A DNA stretch of 32,229 nt from a virus: IMG/VR virus record IMGVR_UViG_3300020185_000163, positions 1-32,229 of that record; one strand, given 5' to 3'. Positions 8,415 to 16,461 of the stretch are shown here, piece by piece; the stretch's first letter is position 1, and each line of letters starts with the position of its first letter. The notes under the pieces are model-generated. The model ran no database searches, was not told the origin of the DNA, and saw only the letters and a list, made by a program, of their open reading frames with translations. The position numbers and the translations under genes are program-made.

Positions 8415-9296
8415 CTATTTATCGTCCTCAAACCACGTGATATTTCCGACAGGTACTGTACTTTCTTTTGGGAACTGGTATTCGACTGTGTTTTCATCAA
8501 TCCTGACAATAGGTCGATCATCGTTGATTCCCTCTCCGATTAGATAGCCAAGAACTCGGATGTTGACTTCTGTGTTGAAGAGTCTAGTTTCCTCGTTTAA
8601 TGAGGCTAGGTTATTAGAATGAGTAAAGTTCTGTTCAATAAACACTTCATAGTTGTGCCCATTTCTATGCAGGGATAGCGCGTTTATCTGCCCTGTGCGA
8701 GTAATAAACGGTGTTACTAGATCGTTCATTTGTTGTTGGTATTCTGTCGTAATCCTTAACTTGTATTCTACGTTAATATAAACAGGGATCGGAATTGAGA
8801 TTGTTTTGATAACGATCTTATGATTTTTTCTCGGGTAGTACAGCTGATCTGCCCCAGAGGGATTGTTCCTGGTGTTGGCGACGGTTGCGAAGTTCCTTGT
8901 CTTATCCTGAACTATTTTCTTGGCAATCACAAACCTTCCTGCGCGACCATTTCTATCGTCAGAAAAATAATGCGCCTGAAAGGAGCCCTTTCTCTCGGGA
9001 TCTTTAACTATGCCGGTCCTTTCAATGCTTATCAGCGGAAGCTTGAGAGCACTGTTGTCGTCTCTTAAGTCTGCCTTGTTCTTGATCTGATATGACCTCT
9101 CTGGAACTTGCCAAAGAACTGGAATCTCTCGTCTACCTTCGTTTGTGATTGTGTAGAGATTGAGATCCTTCTTTAGCCACGATGTGATCACATAGTCAAC
9201 ATCTTCGATGGTAGACGAGTACATTCCCATCTCTTTCAGAGAGAACGTGTGAGAGCCAGTTGGCAACATGGCGAAATCAAAGTTATTAGGTAGCAT
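8415..9296 (-). CDS. Tail completion / sheath stabiliser protein (T4 gp15-like)
   Basis: The 293-residue product contains ISIPIPVYINVEYKLRITTE followed by QQQMNDLVTPFITRTG. This matches the pattern in T4 gp15, where a beta strand and a YEDDMFQIVEQILPYF-type helix occur. The later NTEVNIRVLGYLIGE also fits. gp15 caps the tail and joins it to the head. The start at 9296 (ATG, AGGGA about nine bases upstream, 11-bp overlap with the preceding gene) is preferred over an upstream TTG at 9362 that lacks a ribosome binding site. The neighbouring sheath gene downstream and neck genes upstream support the call. Sequence similarity is only at pattern level. Confidence 0.75.
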   Translation of the reverse strand: MLPNNFDFAMLPTGSHTFSLKEMGMYSSTIEDVDYVITSWLKKDLNLYTITNEGRREIPVLWQVPERSYQIKNKADLRDDNSALKLPLISIERTGIVKDPERKGSFQAHYFSDDRNGRAGRFVIAKKIVQDKTRNFATVANTRNNPSGADQLYYPRKNHKIVIKTISIPIPVYINVEYKLRITTEYQQQMNDLVTPFITRTGQINALSLHRNGHNYEVFIEQNFTHSNNLASLNEETRLFNTEVNIRVLGYLIGEGINDDRPIVRIDENTVEYQFPKESTVPVGNITWFEDDK

Positions 9297-9774
9297 CGAA
9301 TAGTCCCTGTCTGGATCGCTTGCAAGTAGCGGTGATTTCGAAATCTCGATTTGCCTGCCCAAATAGTAGGCGAGGCTCCACCAACTTAACTATCTCATAA
9401 TAATTATCGTTATACAAAACAAAATCACCTTCTCGAACATATATGTTTTGATCCTCTTCAACTCTCCTCTTGTGAAAGTGAATATTGATCTCCCAAGTTT
9501 TATCAATTCCGAAGCCTTCCATATAATCTGTAGAGAAGTCTGTGTATTCAACGAGAGCATATACTCGGACTGGTGGCAAATAGGTTTTCTCGATTGCTTC
9601 CCCATACAGATCGTGAAAGTTAGTAGTTTCCATATCAATAGAATAATACAGTATCTGTTGCCCAATGACCTTTTCAATAAGTTCATCGTTGACTTGCTTT
9701 ACTAGGTCTCTCTCCTTTTTACCTAAGAACAAGGGAGGAGGTGGAGATGCTGGTCTTTTCCATTCGTCTGACAT
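9286..9774 (-). CDS. Neck protein (T4 gp14-like)
   Basis: The 162-residue product has a Pro-rich N-terminus (SPPPPLFLGKKERDLVKQVN) followed by a helix. A conserved-looking FHDLYGEAIEKTYLPPVRVY block comes next, then a beta-rich C-terminal half with FHKRRVEEDQNIYVREGDF and the ending RSRQGLFDA. This is the pattern of head-tail connector proteins that sit between gp13-like and gp15-like genes in T4-type phages. It would help form the collar where the completed tail docks. It begins six bases after the preceding gene, without a strong ribosome binding site, so translational coupling is likely. T4 gp14 itself is longer (256 residues), so the assignment is by position and pattern. Confidence 0.65.
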   Translation of the reverse strand: MSDEWKRPASPPPPLFLGKKERDLVKQVNDELIEKVIGQQILYYSIDMETTNFHDLYGEAIEKTYLPPVRVYALVEYTDFSTDYMEGFGIDKTWEINIHFHKRRVEEDQNIYVREGDFVLYNDNYYEIVKLVEPRLLFGQANRDFEITATCKRSRQGLFDAT

Positions 9775-9780
9775 CTACTG

Positions 9781-11052
9781 TTATCCCACAAATATTGGCA
9801 AGGGGGTTATCTTAAGAACATTGGCAGCTGCGTCAGTAACTTCCTGATCTTGTTTAGCTAGGGCTGGGTACTCGACTTCCTTCAGCAACTCTTTTAGTTT
9901 CTCTTTGAGTTCTGATTGCTCTTCTTTCGCTTGTGATAGGAGATCTGAGTGATTCAGCGTTACGCTTTCGCCAGGAATCGGAATTGTTGTAAACTTGCCG
10001 CGAATCTGCCCCAACATCTCCTTGCAGAGCGCTAAGCAATACTTTCTTATCCACTGCATACCCATTGAGTTGATATTTTCGTATGGCAAGTTATCAAATG
10101 GTATTGTATTCAAGTTGTTGATGCCATCGACACCGCTGTTGTAGGAGCCTGTAGCGAACGGTTCTAGGTCTACTTGGAACCTAAACCAGATTCTTTCTGC
10201 CAATCCGTCGGAGCTATAGTGACTTGGGGTTGGGAATAGTCTCAACTCGTTGTTTGTGAGGTCGTAGGAGTAGTGTGAGGTGCGTGTATAAATCGAATCC
10301 TCGTACATAATCGCTTGCATTTTATTTTGCCACGTAGGGACAACCTCGAAGGTAGAATCATCGGCGTACTGACCGTAGGTTGAAGAGTTGCCCACAACTC
10401 CGATGCCTCCGTAGTAACCGTAGAAGCGCCACATAGCACGCGGAGACTTAAAGAAAACCTGCGTGATAAGTACACGGCTATCTCCGACTTTGCCTGAGTA
10501 ATCAACTGCAGTTCCTTCATCATCGACGCCCGAAGTTGATGCACTCTGAATAATCGATTGCAGGTTATAACTTTGCTTATTCTTTACTGGCTTAAACGAT
10601 GCAGAATATATAGGAGTTGTGCCTCCGAAACCGCCAGCGGTGGCTGCCCCGTCACCAACCCTACGAGAATAGCCCAGAGAAAATCGAGGATACTTTAAGT
10701 TCGAACCAGACGGACCTGATGTTAGGTCTCCTTTATGATCGAAAGTTCCTGTCGCTTGTCCCAGGATAGAAGATAATACATTCTTTCCCTGGTGTGTGTT
10801 GATTATATATGAGTATTCTAGAACAGCTTCTTCGTATGCCGCATAGACGTTTGAGGGTGTCAACTCGATGTCTACTACATCTCCACCCAACTTCTTGTAA
10901 ACATAAGCAACTTGAGTGGCTGCGCCGCTGATAAATTCATTGGAGCTGCTGTATACCCCAAACGGTAACGATGCTGCTACATTTGCAGTACTCCCCGTAG
11001 AGGTTAAGACAATCGCGCTGGTTGTGCTTTTTGGTTCTAAGTTGGTTGGCAT
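9781..11052 (-). CDS. Head completion / neck protein (T4 gp13-like position)
   Basis: The 423-residue product contains DIELTPSNVYAAYEEAVLEY and YIINTHQGKNVLSSILG near residues 60-100. It also has Tyr-rich beta stretches such as WRFYGYYGGIGVVG, and a C-terminal helix rich in Glu, Lys and Leu. It is the first of three consecutive neck-type genes (13-, 14- and 15-like) upstream of the sheath, so a role closing the filled head is inferred. T4 gp13 is shorter (309). A strong AGGAGG ribosome binding site lies eight bases before the ATG, with a terminator and a recurring motif upstream, suggesting a new transcript begins here. I recognise the type from marine myoviruses but not an exact family. Confidence 0.65.
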   Translation of the reverse strand: MPTNLEPKSTTSAIVLTSTGSTANVAASLPFGVYSSSNEFISGAATQVAYVYKKLGGDVVDIELTPSNVYAAYEEAVLEYSYIINTHQGKNVLSSILGQATGTFDHKGDLTSGPSGSNLKYPRFSLGYSRRVGDGAATAGGFGGTTPIYSASFKPVKNKQSYNLQSIIQSASTSGVDDEGTAVDYSGKVGDSRVLITQVFFKSPRAMWRFYGYYGGIGVVGNSSTYGQYADDSTFEVVPTWQNKMQAIMYEDSIYTRTSHYSYDLTNNELRLFPTPSHYSSDGLAERIWFRFQVDLEPFATGSYNSGVDGINNLNTIPFDNLPYENINSMGMQWIRKYCLALCKEMLGQIRGKFTTIPIPGESVTLNHSDLLSQAKEEQSELKEKLKELLKEVEYPALAKQDQEVTDAAANVLKITPLPIFVG

Positions 11053-11070
11053 GCAAGAGACCTCCTATTG

Positions 11071-11085
11071 TTTAAGTAGTGATCA
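11071..11085 (-). promoter_or_regulatory. CTAYTTAW motif upstream of the neck operon
   Basis: Sense TGATCACTACTTAAA lies 19 nt before the ATG, directly after a terminator. It contains the same 13-base ATCACTACTTAAA found before the tail tube gene. Confidence 0.4.
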
Positions 11086-11091
11086 CATAAA

Positions 11092-11116
11092 CAAAACCCC
11101 CAGCGGACTGGGGGCT
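11092..11116 (-). terminator. Rho-independent terminator before the neck genes
   Basis: The stem is CCCCCAG/CTGGGGG (11097-11103 with 11108-11114) with a CGGA-type tetraloop. On the minus strand it is followed by TTTTGTTT. It ends the transcript carrying the small genes after the capsid gene. Confidence 0.85.
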
Positions 11117-11139
11117 CTGATTACAAATGATCGATATTT

Positions 11140-11403
11140 TCAGCCTTTCTTAGAAACTGTTTTTCTTTTTGTCCTCGACTTTCTTGCAGGAATCTTCTTT
11201 TCCTCGGCACTTACACTTGGTAGTGGGGCTGCTTCTTCGAGTTCTGGCTTAGCCTCTGCTAGCTCAGGCTCAACAACACTCTCTACGATATGCTCGGCAG
11301 GCTTTGCAGTTTCCAAAACAACTGGCTCGACCTCTGCTACTAGTGATTCCATGCTCGACTGCATACGTGCGCGGTGCTGCATACGTTTCCAACTTTTACC
11401 CAT
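11140..11403 (-). CDS. Small highly charged protein, unknown function
   Basis: The 87-residue product starts MGKSWKRMQHRARMQSS. Its middle is rich in Ala, Glu, Pro and Val and probably disordered. It ends in a very basic tail (ARKSRTKRKTVSKKG). The ATG has an AAAGGAG ribosome binding site. It lies between a decoration-like gene and a terminator. The basic tail could contact DNA or an acidic virion surface, but no family is recognised. It is probably a real gene because it fills the gap with good initiation signals and a terminator directly follows. Confidence 0.65.
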   Translation of the reverse strand: MGKSWKRMQHRARMQSSMESLVAEVEPVVLETAKPAEHIVESVVEPELAEAKPELEEAAPLPSVSAEEKKIPARKSRTKRKTVSKKG

Positions 11404-11461
11404 AATGATCTCCTTTGATTCTTTTGATAATATTTATTAATAAATTGTTTAGGTTATGGCA

Positions 11462-11902
11462 CTATGCTAATACTGATGCATCATTGATTATGCCATCGAT
11501 ATACCAATTGGTGCCATCGCTCCAAAACTCTAACCTATCTCCGATGGCTTTATTAGAGCCGAGTGTGATGCTTTTCTTGTCGACGACCGCAACGCGGACG
11601 ATTGTTGTCGCATTAGTGTTGTGTCGATAGTTTCCTTGTAGGATCGTTGCTTCGCTATCCGTCTGAATTTTATGCAACTGGGCTGTGGCTGCGTATATTT
11701 CGAAATGTAGCCCCACGTCTGGTGCCGGCAAGGTTATTGTGCAGATTCCACCTGCATTAGCCATAAGAACTAGCGCTCCGGAATCCGTTGCTGATAATAC
11801 TTTGGTTGCGCCGGTTACTGAAATAACGTTCATTCTGCGTGGGACTTCTTCAGTAATCCCCATTAGCTTCTTAAGCCTTTGTCTGTTTGGTGTAACTGCC
11901 AT
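11462..11902 (-). CDS. Small virion decoration- or fibre-like protein
   Basis: The 146-residue product follows the capsid gene. It has a short basic N-terminus (TPNRQRLKKLMGI), then a beta-rich region containing SATDSGALVLMANAGG and ITLPAP, and ends with DRLEFWSDGTNWYIDGII. The LP..G....SNG..W-type ending resembles the C-terminal module of the fibre-like proteins encoded at 15197-21386. A capsid decoration or head-fibre role is inferred from its position next to the major capsid gene. An AGGAGA ribosome binding site precedes the ATG. Confidence 0.6.
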   Translation of the reverse strand: MAVTPNRQRLKKLMGITEEVPRRMNVISVTGATKVLSATDSGALVLMANAGGICTITLPAPDVGLHFEIYAATAQLHKIQTDSEATILQGNYRHNTNATTIVRVAVVDKKSITLGSNKAIGDRLEFWSDGTNWYIDGIINDASVLA

Positions 11903-11941
11903 TTTAAGAGTCTCCTATTTGTATGTGTCTCTCGTACAAAA

Positions 11942-11950
11942 CTAAATAGT
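11942..11950 (-). promoter_or_regulatory. CTAYTTAW motif after the capsid terminator
   Basis: Sense ACTATTTAG lies 40 nt before the ATG of the 146-residue gene and just past the capsid terminator. It is embedded in a near-palindrome, AAACTAAATAGTTT on the plus strand. Confidence 0.35.
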
Positions 11951-11961
11951 TTGTTAAAAGA

Positions 11962-11999
11962 CAAAAGCCCCCCTTGACAATTGTCAAGGGAGGCTTTTG
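11962..11999 (-). terminator. Strong terminator of the major capsid gene
   Basis: A 19-bp inverted repeat with a single mismatch (11962-11980 with 11981-11999) has almost no loop. On the minus strand it ends in GGCTTTTGTCTTTT. It lies 19 bp after the capsid stop, as expected for a gene needing a discrete abundant transcript. Confidence 0.85.
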
Positions 12000-12018
12000 G
12001 GTTTAGACGACTTAAGTA

Positions 12019-13809
12019 CTAAGCGCCGGACTCACCAAGAAGTCCTCGGACAACCACTAGACCATACATATCAGGACGAACCATCTGCTTGGCATAGCGA
12101 GTCATCACGCCCTTGCGGGGCACGAAGTCCTCTGGACCGAAGATGGTAGGTGTTGTCTGTAGTGGGACATAAGGGGCGTATACGTATCCGCTCTCTAGGA
12201 AAGAGGAGCCGCGACGACCAACGAGAACCACGTTGCGTAGGAAGTAAGGGTCAACAATGACATCAAACTTCTTGCTCAAAGAGCCTACAGCAACAGCACC
12301 GATGGAACCAGTCTCAGAGTCAGCTGTGACGCTGGCACGGAATCCGGAGGTGAACTCAAGGATGTTTGCAACTTCAGGTCCTACGACGACGAAGTTAGCA
12401 CCACCACGAAGAGTCTTACGGTGAATGGCAGCAGAGACATCATTAATTGTCTCAGCTAGAGTCTCATACCACTCGGACACAGTACCGGTGAAATCAGGAG
12501 CCTTAGCGCTAGCACCAACCTCGTTACCGTTGACATCTAGGAAGAGACCAGGGGCACGGGACCAGTAGCGGGTAGCTGCGGTTGCGCCGTTAACGAGGTC
12601 GGCAAGGATCTCGCGGTCAATCTCTAGAGCAATCTGCTCGGAGAGGATGCTGGTAAGCTCAACCTCTGCATCCATGTTGTGGTATGCGTTGAGGTCCTGA
12701 CCAAGCTCTGGACTCCACTTAGCCTTGAGCTTCTTGGTCTGAGCGGTGACAGCGATGGAATCCACCTTAATGTCAATCTCAGGAATCTCAGAAGAACCCT
12801 CTAGTCCCCAAGTGGTGGTACCAACGACAGAGCCGAGAGCGCCGCCACCAGTTAGACCATCAACCTGTGGGTAGGAGGCGCTGAGGTTACCGACAGTAGT
12901 AAAGGCACCATCGGGAATGTTGATGCCTGTCGCACCTGAAAGGGCGGAGAAATACAGAGCCAAGTTACCAGAGGAATCCTCGCGCTGTAGGCGACGAACC
13001 TGCTGCAGAGTAGTGGCATTTAGACCAGAACCAGTGATTGCGACGACTGCGGCTGCTAGAGCCTGTACTGCGGCAAAGTTGTCCTTGTCTAGATCGCTAG
13101 GAACGTCTGCAGATGCAACAATAACCTCTAGAACCTTGTGGGTAGCACCAGCGCCAGTAGCTAATGCTAGAAGGTCTGGATCCCACTGGATCTTCTTAAG
13201 GTTAGCATTTGTCATATCCGCTCCAGCGGCACCAGACAAATCGATAACAGTCGCGGTTAGGTTGCCAGTAGCAGCGACAAAGGAGCCACTTGGGGATCCA
13301 TATGCGTAACCACGAGCAGAGGTGCGAGGACCAGAAAGGTCGCCACCAGAAGAACCAACGATGTTAACACCGCCAGTGACCTGGGAACCAACACGGTCTG
13401 TACCGTAGATGGAAGAACCAGTGGTGTTACCCATTCTGCTAGCATCTGCTGTGCCAGTACCGATATCTCCCGAGAATGTGAAATCAAGGAAGAAGATGAG
13501 ACCCGATGGGAGGCTCATTGGCTGAACGGAAACGAGATCGTTTGCGATCAACCCTGCGAAGACACGACGTACAATCGGGAATGCGACGGCTGCGAAGCCC
13601 TCAACATCACCAGCCTGCATTGTTGTGCTCTCACGAAGAAGCTCTTTAGCTTGGTTCTCTAGGAGACGTGCCATTGAGTTCTTCTTACGATCATTTTCAA
13701 GTCCTTCTAGTAGACCTGTGCGCTCCCACTTTGCTAACAAAGCGTGACCTTCAGCGCGCATATCACGGTTAACGACACCTTCGCTTAACCTTTCAATTAT
13801 ACCAGCCAT
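12019..13809 (-). CDS. Major capsid protein (T4 gp23-like)
   Basis: The 596-residue product contains VEGFAAVAFPIVRRVFAGLI and NDLVSVQPMSLPSGLIFFLD, the signature N-terminal region of gp23-type capsid proteins, and ends with VRPDMYGLVVVRGLLG. It builds the icosahedral shell after scaffold-guided assembly. A likely prohead-protease cleavage site is LRE|S at residues 58-61, matching the T4 pattern of hydrophobic-x-Glu and close to the T4 site at residue 65; the exact bond is inferred. A strong AGGAGG ribosome binding site precedes the ATG. It directly follows the scaffold gene and is followed by a strong terminator. A 14-nt interrupted palindrome (13840-13853) overlaps the scaffold stop codon about 30 nt upstream. 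Confidence 0.96.
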   Translation of the reverse strand: MAGIIERLSEGVVNRDMRAEGHALLAKWERTGLLEGLENDRKKNSMARLLENQAKELLRESTTMQAGDVEGFAAVAFPIVRRVFAGLIANDLVSVQPMSLPSGLIFFLDFTFSGDIGTGTADASRMGNTTGSSIYGTDRVGSQVTGGVNIVGSSGGDLSGPRTSARGYAYGSPSGSFVAATGNLTATVIDLSGAAGADMTNANLKKIQWDPDLLALATGAGATHKVLEVIVASADVPSDLDKDNFAAVQALAAAVVAITGSGLNATTLQQVRRLQREDSSGNLALYFSALSGATGINIPDGAFTTVGNLSASYPQVDGLTGGGALGSVVGTTTWGLEGSSEIPEIDIKVDSIAVTAQTKKLKAKWSPELGQDLNAYHNMDAEVELTSILSEQIALEIDREILADLVNGATAATRYWSRAPGLFLDVNGNEVGASAKAPDFTGTVSEWYETLAETINDVSAAIHRKTLRGGANFVVVGPEVANILEFTSGFRASVTADSETGSIGAVAVGSLSKKFDVIVDPYFLRNVVLVGRRGSSFLESGYVYAPYVPLQTTPTIFGPEDFVPRKGVMTRYAKQMVRPDMYGLVVVRGLLGESGA

Positions 13810-13842
13810 TTTAAATACCTCCTGTTAATTATTGTATTTGTA

Positions 13843-15024
13843 TTATTTAATACCAGCTAGTCTCTTCATTCTCTCAGAAAGAGGGTCAGAGATTGTGCTC
13901 TCTTGACGAGAAGCACGAATAAAAGATGATCGCTTATTGCTGATTGCTTCGCTCAATGATTTTGGGCTTCGCTTGGGCTTAGCCTCCACTGTGCTTTGAA
14001 GGGTTTCGTAAATAACCTTTGCATCTGATACTGAACCAGCGTTAGAAATAGTTTCGGCAATCTTTTGTTTTTGCCGCTCATTTAAGGAGGGATCTCTAAG
14101 TACACGGTTCGTGTAAAGCAAGCGGGCGTTAGAAAGGTTTATATCATATAAACTTTCCTTAAGTTCGCCAATTGCATGCTCATATTTAAAAAGTTTCTCA
14201 CTGAGTTGGCTATTTTCAAAAACCAACTCTTCTTGAGCTTTCTTTAAAGTTTTTAATTCATCCTGAACATCGGTGGAGCGCCGATGGGCTAGCTCCTTCT
14301 CGATTTCATATGTGATAGATTCGGAAGAGCGTCCTGCCCAACCAGATAGGTCTGCGCCCATATCGACGGTAAGCTTCTCGACAATTGCATCAACAAGAGA
14401 GTCTGTGACTTCTTCGAGTCCTGCGTTTTTCATAGCAATCGAGTCGGCTGTTTCGGAGGCTGCTTCACCGCCGGCGGGATCTCCCTTTTCATCGTCAACT
14501 CCCGCAGTATAATCCACGTCGGCTTCCGGGTCTGGTAGTCCGGAGTCTTCTTCGTCGAGAAGAGCCTCTAGGATATCCTCAGTAATCTCTATTTCTTCGT
14601 CTTTGCGTAGAGCAGCGAAGTCATCGGCATCGATATCCCCATCATCGTCCTTGTCTAGCTCACCCTGATTACCAGATAGTTCTTCTTCTAACTCTGCCTC
14701 CAGGGAGGCTACTGCTTCTTGGAGAGCGTCAAGATCAACAGTGACCCCAACTGGTTCACCCTCTTCTGTCATATTCTCTGGCATATCTCCCTCCTCCTCT
14801 GAAAGGTTGTCGGTGGCTGCTAATGGGACACCTTCTGCGACCTCTTCTACAGATCCGGAGTCTTCTTCTAATCCCAAAGATGTGTCGTCTTGCTCAAGAA
14901 GCTTATCGAGTGTTTCTTTGACTTCTGATGCATACTTCTCGATAATTGTTGTTTCGGCGTTCTTGAGTGCCGAGTCACGTAGCGCTTTTGCGTCAACGAT
15001 AGCTTCTCTTAGCAAGCTTGACAT
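13843..15024 (-). CDS. Prohead core scaffold protein (T4 gp22-like)
   Basis: The 393-residue product starts with EAIVDAKALRDSALKNAE and a helix, followed by a very acidic central region (residues 45-200). Its C-terminal half is coiled coil with KKAQEELVFENSQLSEKLF and a NRVLRDPSLNERQKQKIAE segment. The final region is basic and ends SERMKRLAGIK. This is the architecture of gp22-type scaffolds, which fill the prohead and are then digested by the protease. It sits immediately upstream of the capsid gene. Residues 124-135 (14620-14655) form a textbook EF-hand loop, DKDDDGDIDADD, unusual for a scaffold. An AGGAG ribosome binding site precedes the ATG. Confidence 0.88.
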   Translation of the reverse strand: MSSLLREAIVDAKALRDSALKNAETTIIEKYASEVKETLDKLLEQDDTSLGLEEDSGSVEEVAEGVPLAATDNLSEEEGDMPENMTEEGEPVGVTVDLDALQEAVASLEAELEEELSGNQGELDKDDDGDIDADDFAALRKDEEIEITEDILEALLDEEDSGLPDPEADVDYTAGVDDEKGDPAGGEAASETADSIAMKNAGLEEVTDSLVDAIVEKLTVDMGADLSGWAGRSSESITYEIEKELAHRRSTDVQDELKTLKKAQEELVFENSQLSEKLFKYEHAIGELKESLYDINLSNARLLYTNRVLRDPSLNERQKQKIAETISNAGSVSDAKVIYETLQSTVEAKPKRSPKSLSEAISNKRSSFIRASRQESTISDPLSERMKRLAGIK

Positions 15025-15056
15025 GTATTTGTCTCCTAAAATAGCAAATGTTCAAA

Positions 15057-15068
15057 AATAAATAGTAT
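15057..15068 (-). promoter_or_regulatory. CTAYTTAW motif upstream of scaffold and capsid genes
   Basis: Sense ATACTATTTATT lies about 34 nt before the scaffold ATG, in the longest gene-free gap (15025-15196). A TTGCTT lies 17 nt before TATTTA, so a weak sigma-70-like reading is also possible. Confidence 0.4.
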
Positions 15069-15196
15069 GTAATTGAAGTAAAAGCAAGTGTTTGTTACTA
15101 TCAATTTGGAGTGCCAACAATAAATCAACTACTCCTAGCTAATAGTTTCAATCTTGAGCGATATCAGTTAGCAAAAGATATTGCATACGTTACCAT

Positions 15197-16435
15197 TTAT
15201 TTTTGCCCCATAATCGCCCATCCGTTAACACCGTTGCCGGCAATTATTAGCGCGCCCCAGTCAGCCTCAATCTTTGCTTGCGCATTCCCGTCGATTGTTT
15301 CAGAGCCAGAAGCAGCAATTACTATGTTTTTTGTCGATGCCACACCCTGTATATCCTTGAAGACTAGAGTCGCTCCCTGTCCCAGTACGCTGGCTGCTGG
15401 CAAGCTAGCGGTTATGTGACTGGCGTTTCCAGAAACTACTAGATAATAAGATCCCAGCTCAACGTTAAAGTCTGCACTCTTCACCTCCGTGTTGTGTCTT
15501 ACGGTGCCCTGCATGATCGTTGTGTTTGAGACTGTGACATCCCCAGCACCGTTGATCTGAAATATCGGATTCTTTGTGTCTGACTTGGTTGAAAATATTA
15601 TCCCAGAGTCCGAGCCACTTAGATCGAGTACCGCGTCAGGAACTAACGTATTAATTCCGACCCTCTTCGCGGAAGAAGAGACAAATAGGGTACTGTCTGC
15701 AACAGATCTATTATTGTCATCGCCAACAAAAAGACGCCCTTTATCTAAATTTGGTGTTGCATTTGTGCGACCAGCTCCACCAACTTTGATCTGATTATCT
15801 CCGCCGACGCCGTTTCGAACAACTGATCCGATATTTTGCAATAAATTACCCTGCCCAGCTGGAGCAGTGTTAGTCAGACTGCCAGACGTGCCACCAGAAC
15901 CAGTTTGAACGAATAAAGTGGATCCTTGAGTAAATGTCTCACCTGGAAATAGAGTGCCTAAGTTAAGATTCCCTACCGAGCCGAAGGTTACAATTTGAAC
16001 GCTTGCATTTTGCGCAACGGTTGAGTCCGCAATGCCAAAAGCTGGCATTTTGCTTGGGTCATCTGCAGCTGCGAGTGCCACCGTCGGGGTCTGACCCTGG
16101 ACGCCGTTAATATAGACAACTTGACCTCTTGTAATAGTCGCGCCCTCATCGTTTACTGCATCAAACCGAACAGAGCCTTCTAGATCACCAATCACCTCTT
16201 CTACGTGCAGTCGGCTCCATTGCAGGTCTGTTGAGCCGAGATCGCTGGTTAGCGTAATACTTGGCACAATATTAACTGACGATGTAATCGCCGAACCAGA
16301 AACAATAAACCTTTGCTGTCCATTTGTTTTTATCGCAACAAAATCGTTCTCAAAATCGATTTGGGTGTCCAACGGATCTGATTCAAACTTAATGTCTCCG
16401 TGTTGTTGTGGACCTTTCGAGCTATTGTAAGCCAT
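15197..16435 (-). CDS. Fibre-like virion protein A (paralogous cluster)
   Basis: The 412-residue product begins MAYNSSKGPQQHGDIKFESD. Residues about 100-250 hold a module with RGQVVYINGVQGQTPTVALA and MPAFGIAD, common in phage fibre proteins. A region with VGINTLVPDAVLDLSG follows, resembling tail-fibre repeats. The C-terminal 85 residues carry a beta module: YYLVVSGNA, SLPAASVLGQGATLVFKD, ASGSETIDG and GWAIMG. It is likely a fibre or decoration on the virion surface, but the attachment site and ligand cannot be told from sequence. It begins 26 bp after gene B, with a TGGAGA ribosome binding site. Confidence 0.7.
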   Translation of the reverse strand: MAYNSSKGPQQHGDIKFESDPLDTQIDFENDFVAIKTNGQQRFIVSGSAITSSVNIVPSITLTSDLGSTDLQWSRLHVEEVIGDLEGSVRFDAVNDEGATITRGQVVYINGVQGQTPTVALAAADDPSKMPAFGIADSTVAQNASVQIVTFGSVGNLNLGTLFPGETFTQGSTLFVQTGSGGTSGSLTNTAPAGQGNLLQNIGSVVRNGVGGDNQIKVGGAGRTNATPNLDKGRLFVGDDNNRSVADSTLFVSSSAKRVGINTLVPDAVLDLSGSDSGIIFSTKSDTKNPIFQINGAGDVTVSNTTIMQGTVRHNTEVKSADFNVELGSYYLVVSGNASHITASLPAASVLGQGATLVFKDIQGVASTKNIVIAASGSETIDGNAQAKIEADWGALIIAGNGVNGWAIMGQK

Positions 16436-16461
16436 TGTTAATATTCTCCATTATTGTTTTC

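Noticed and set aside
10916-11440. Plus-strand ORF of 174 codons
   Set aside because: It crosses a terminator and two well-supported minus-strand genes, and its Ser/Ala-rich product reads as the complement of the charged small protein.
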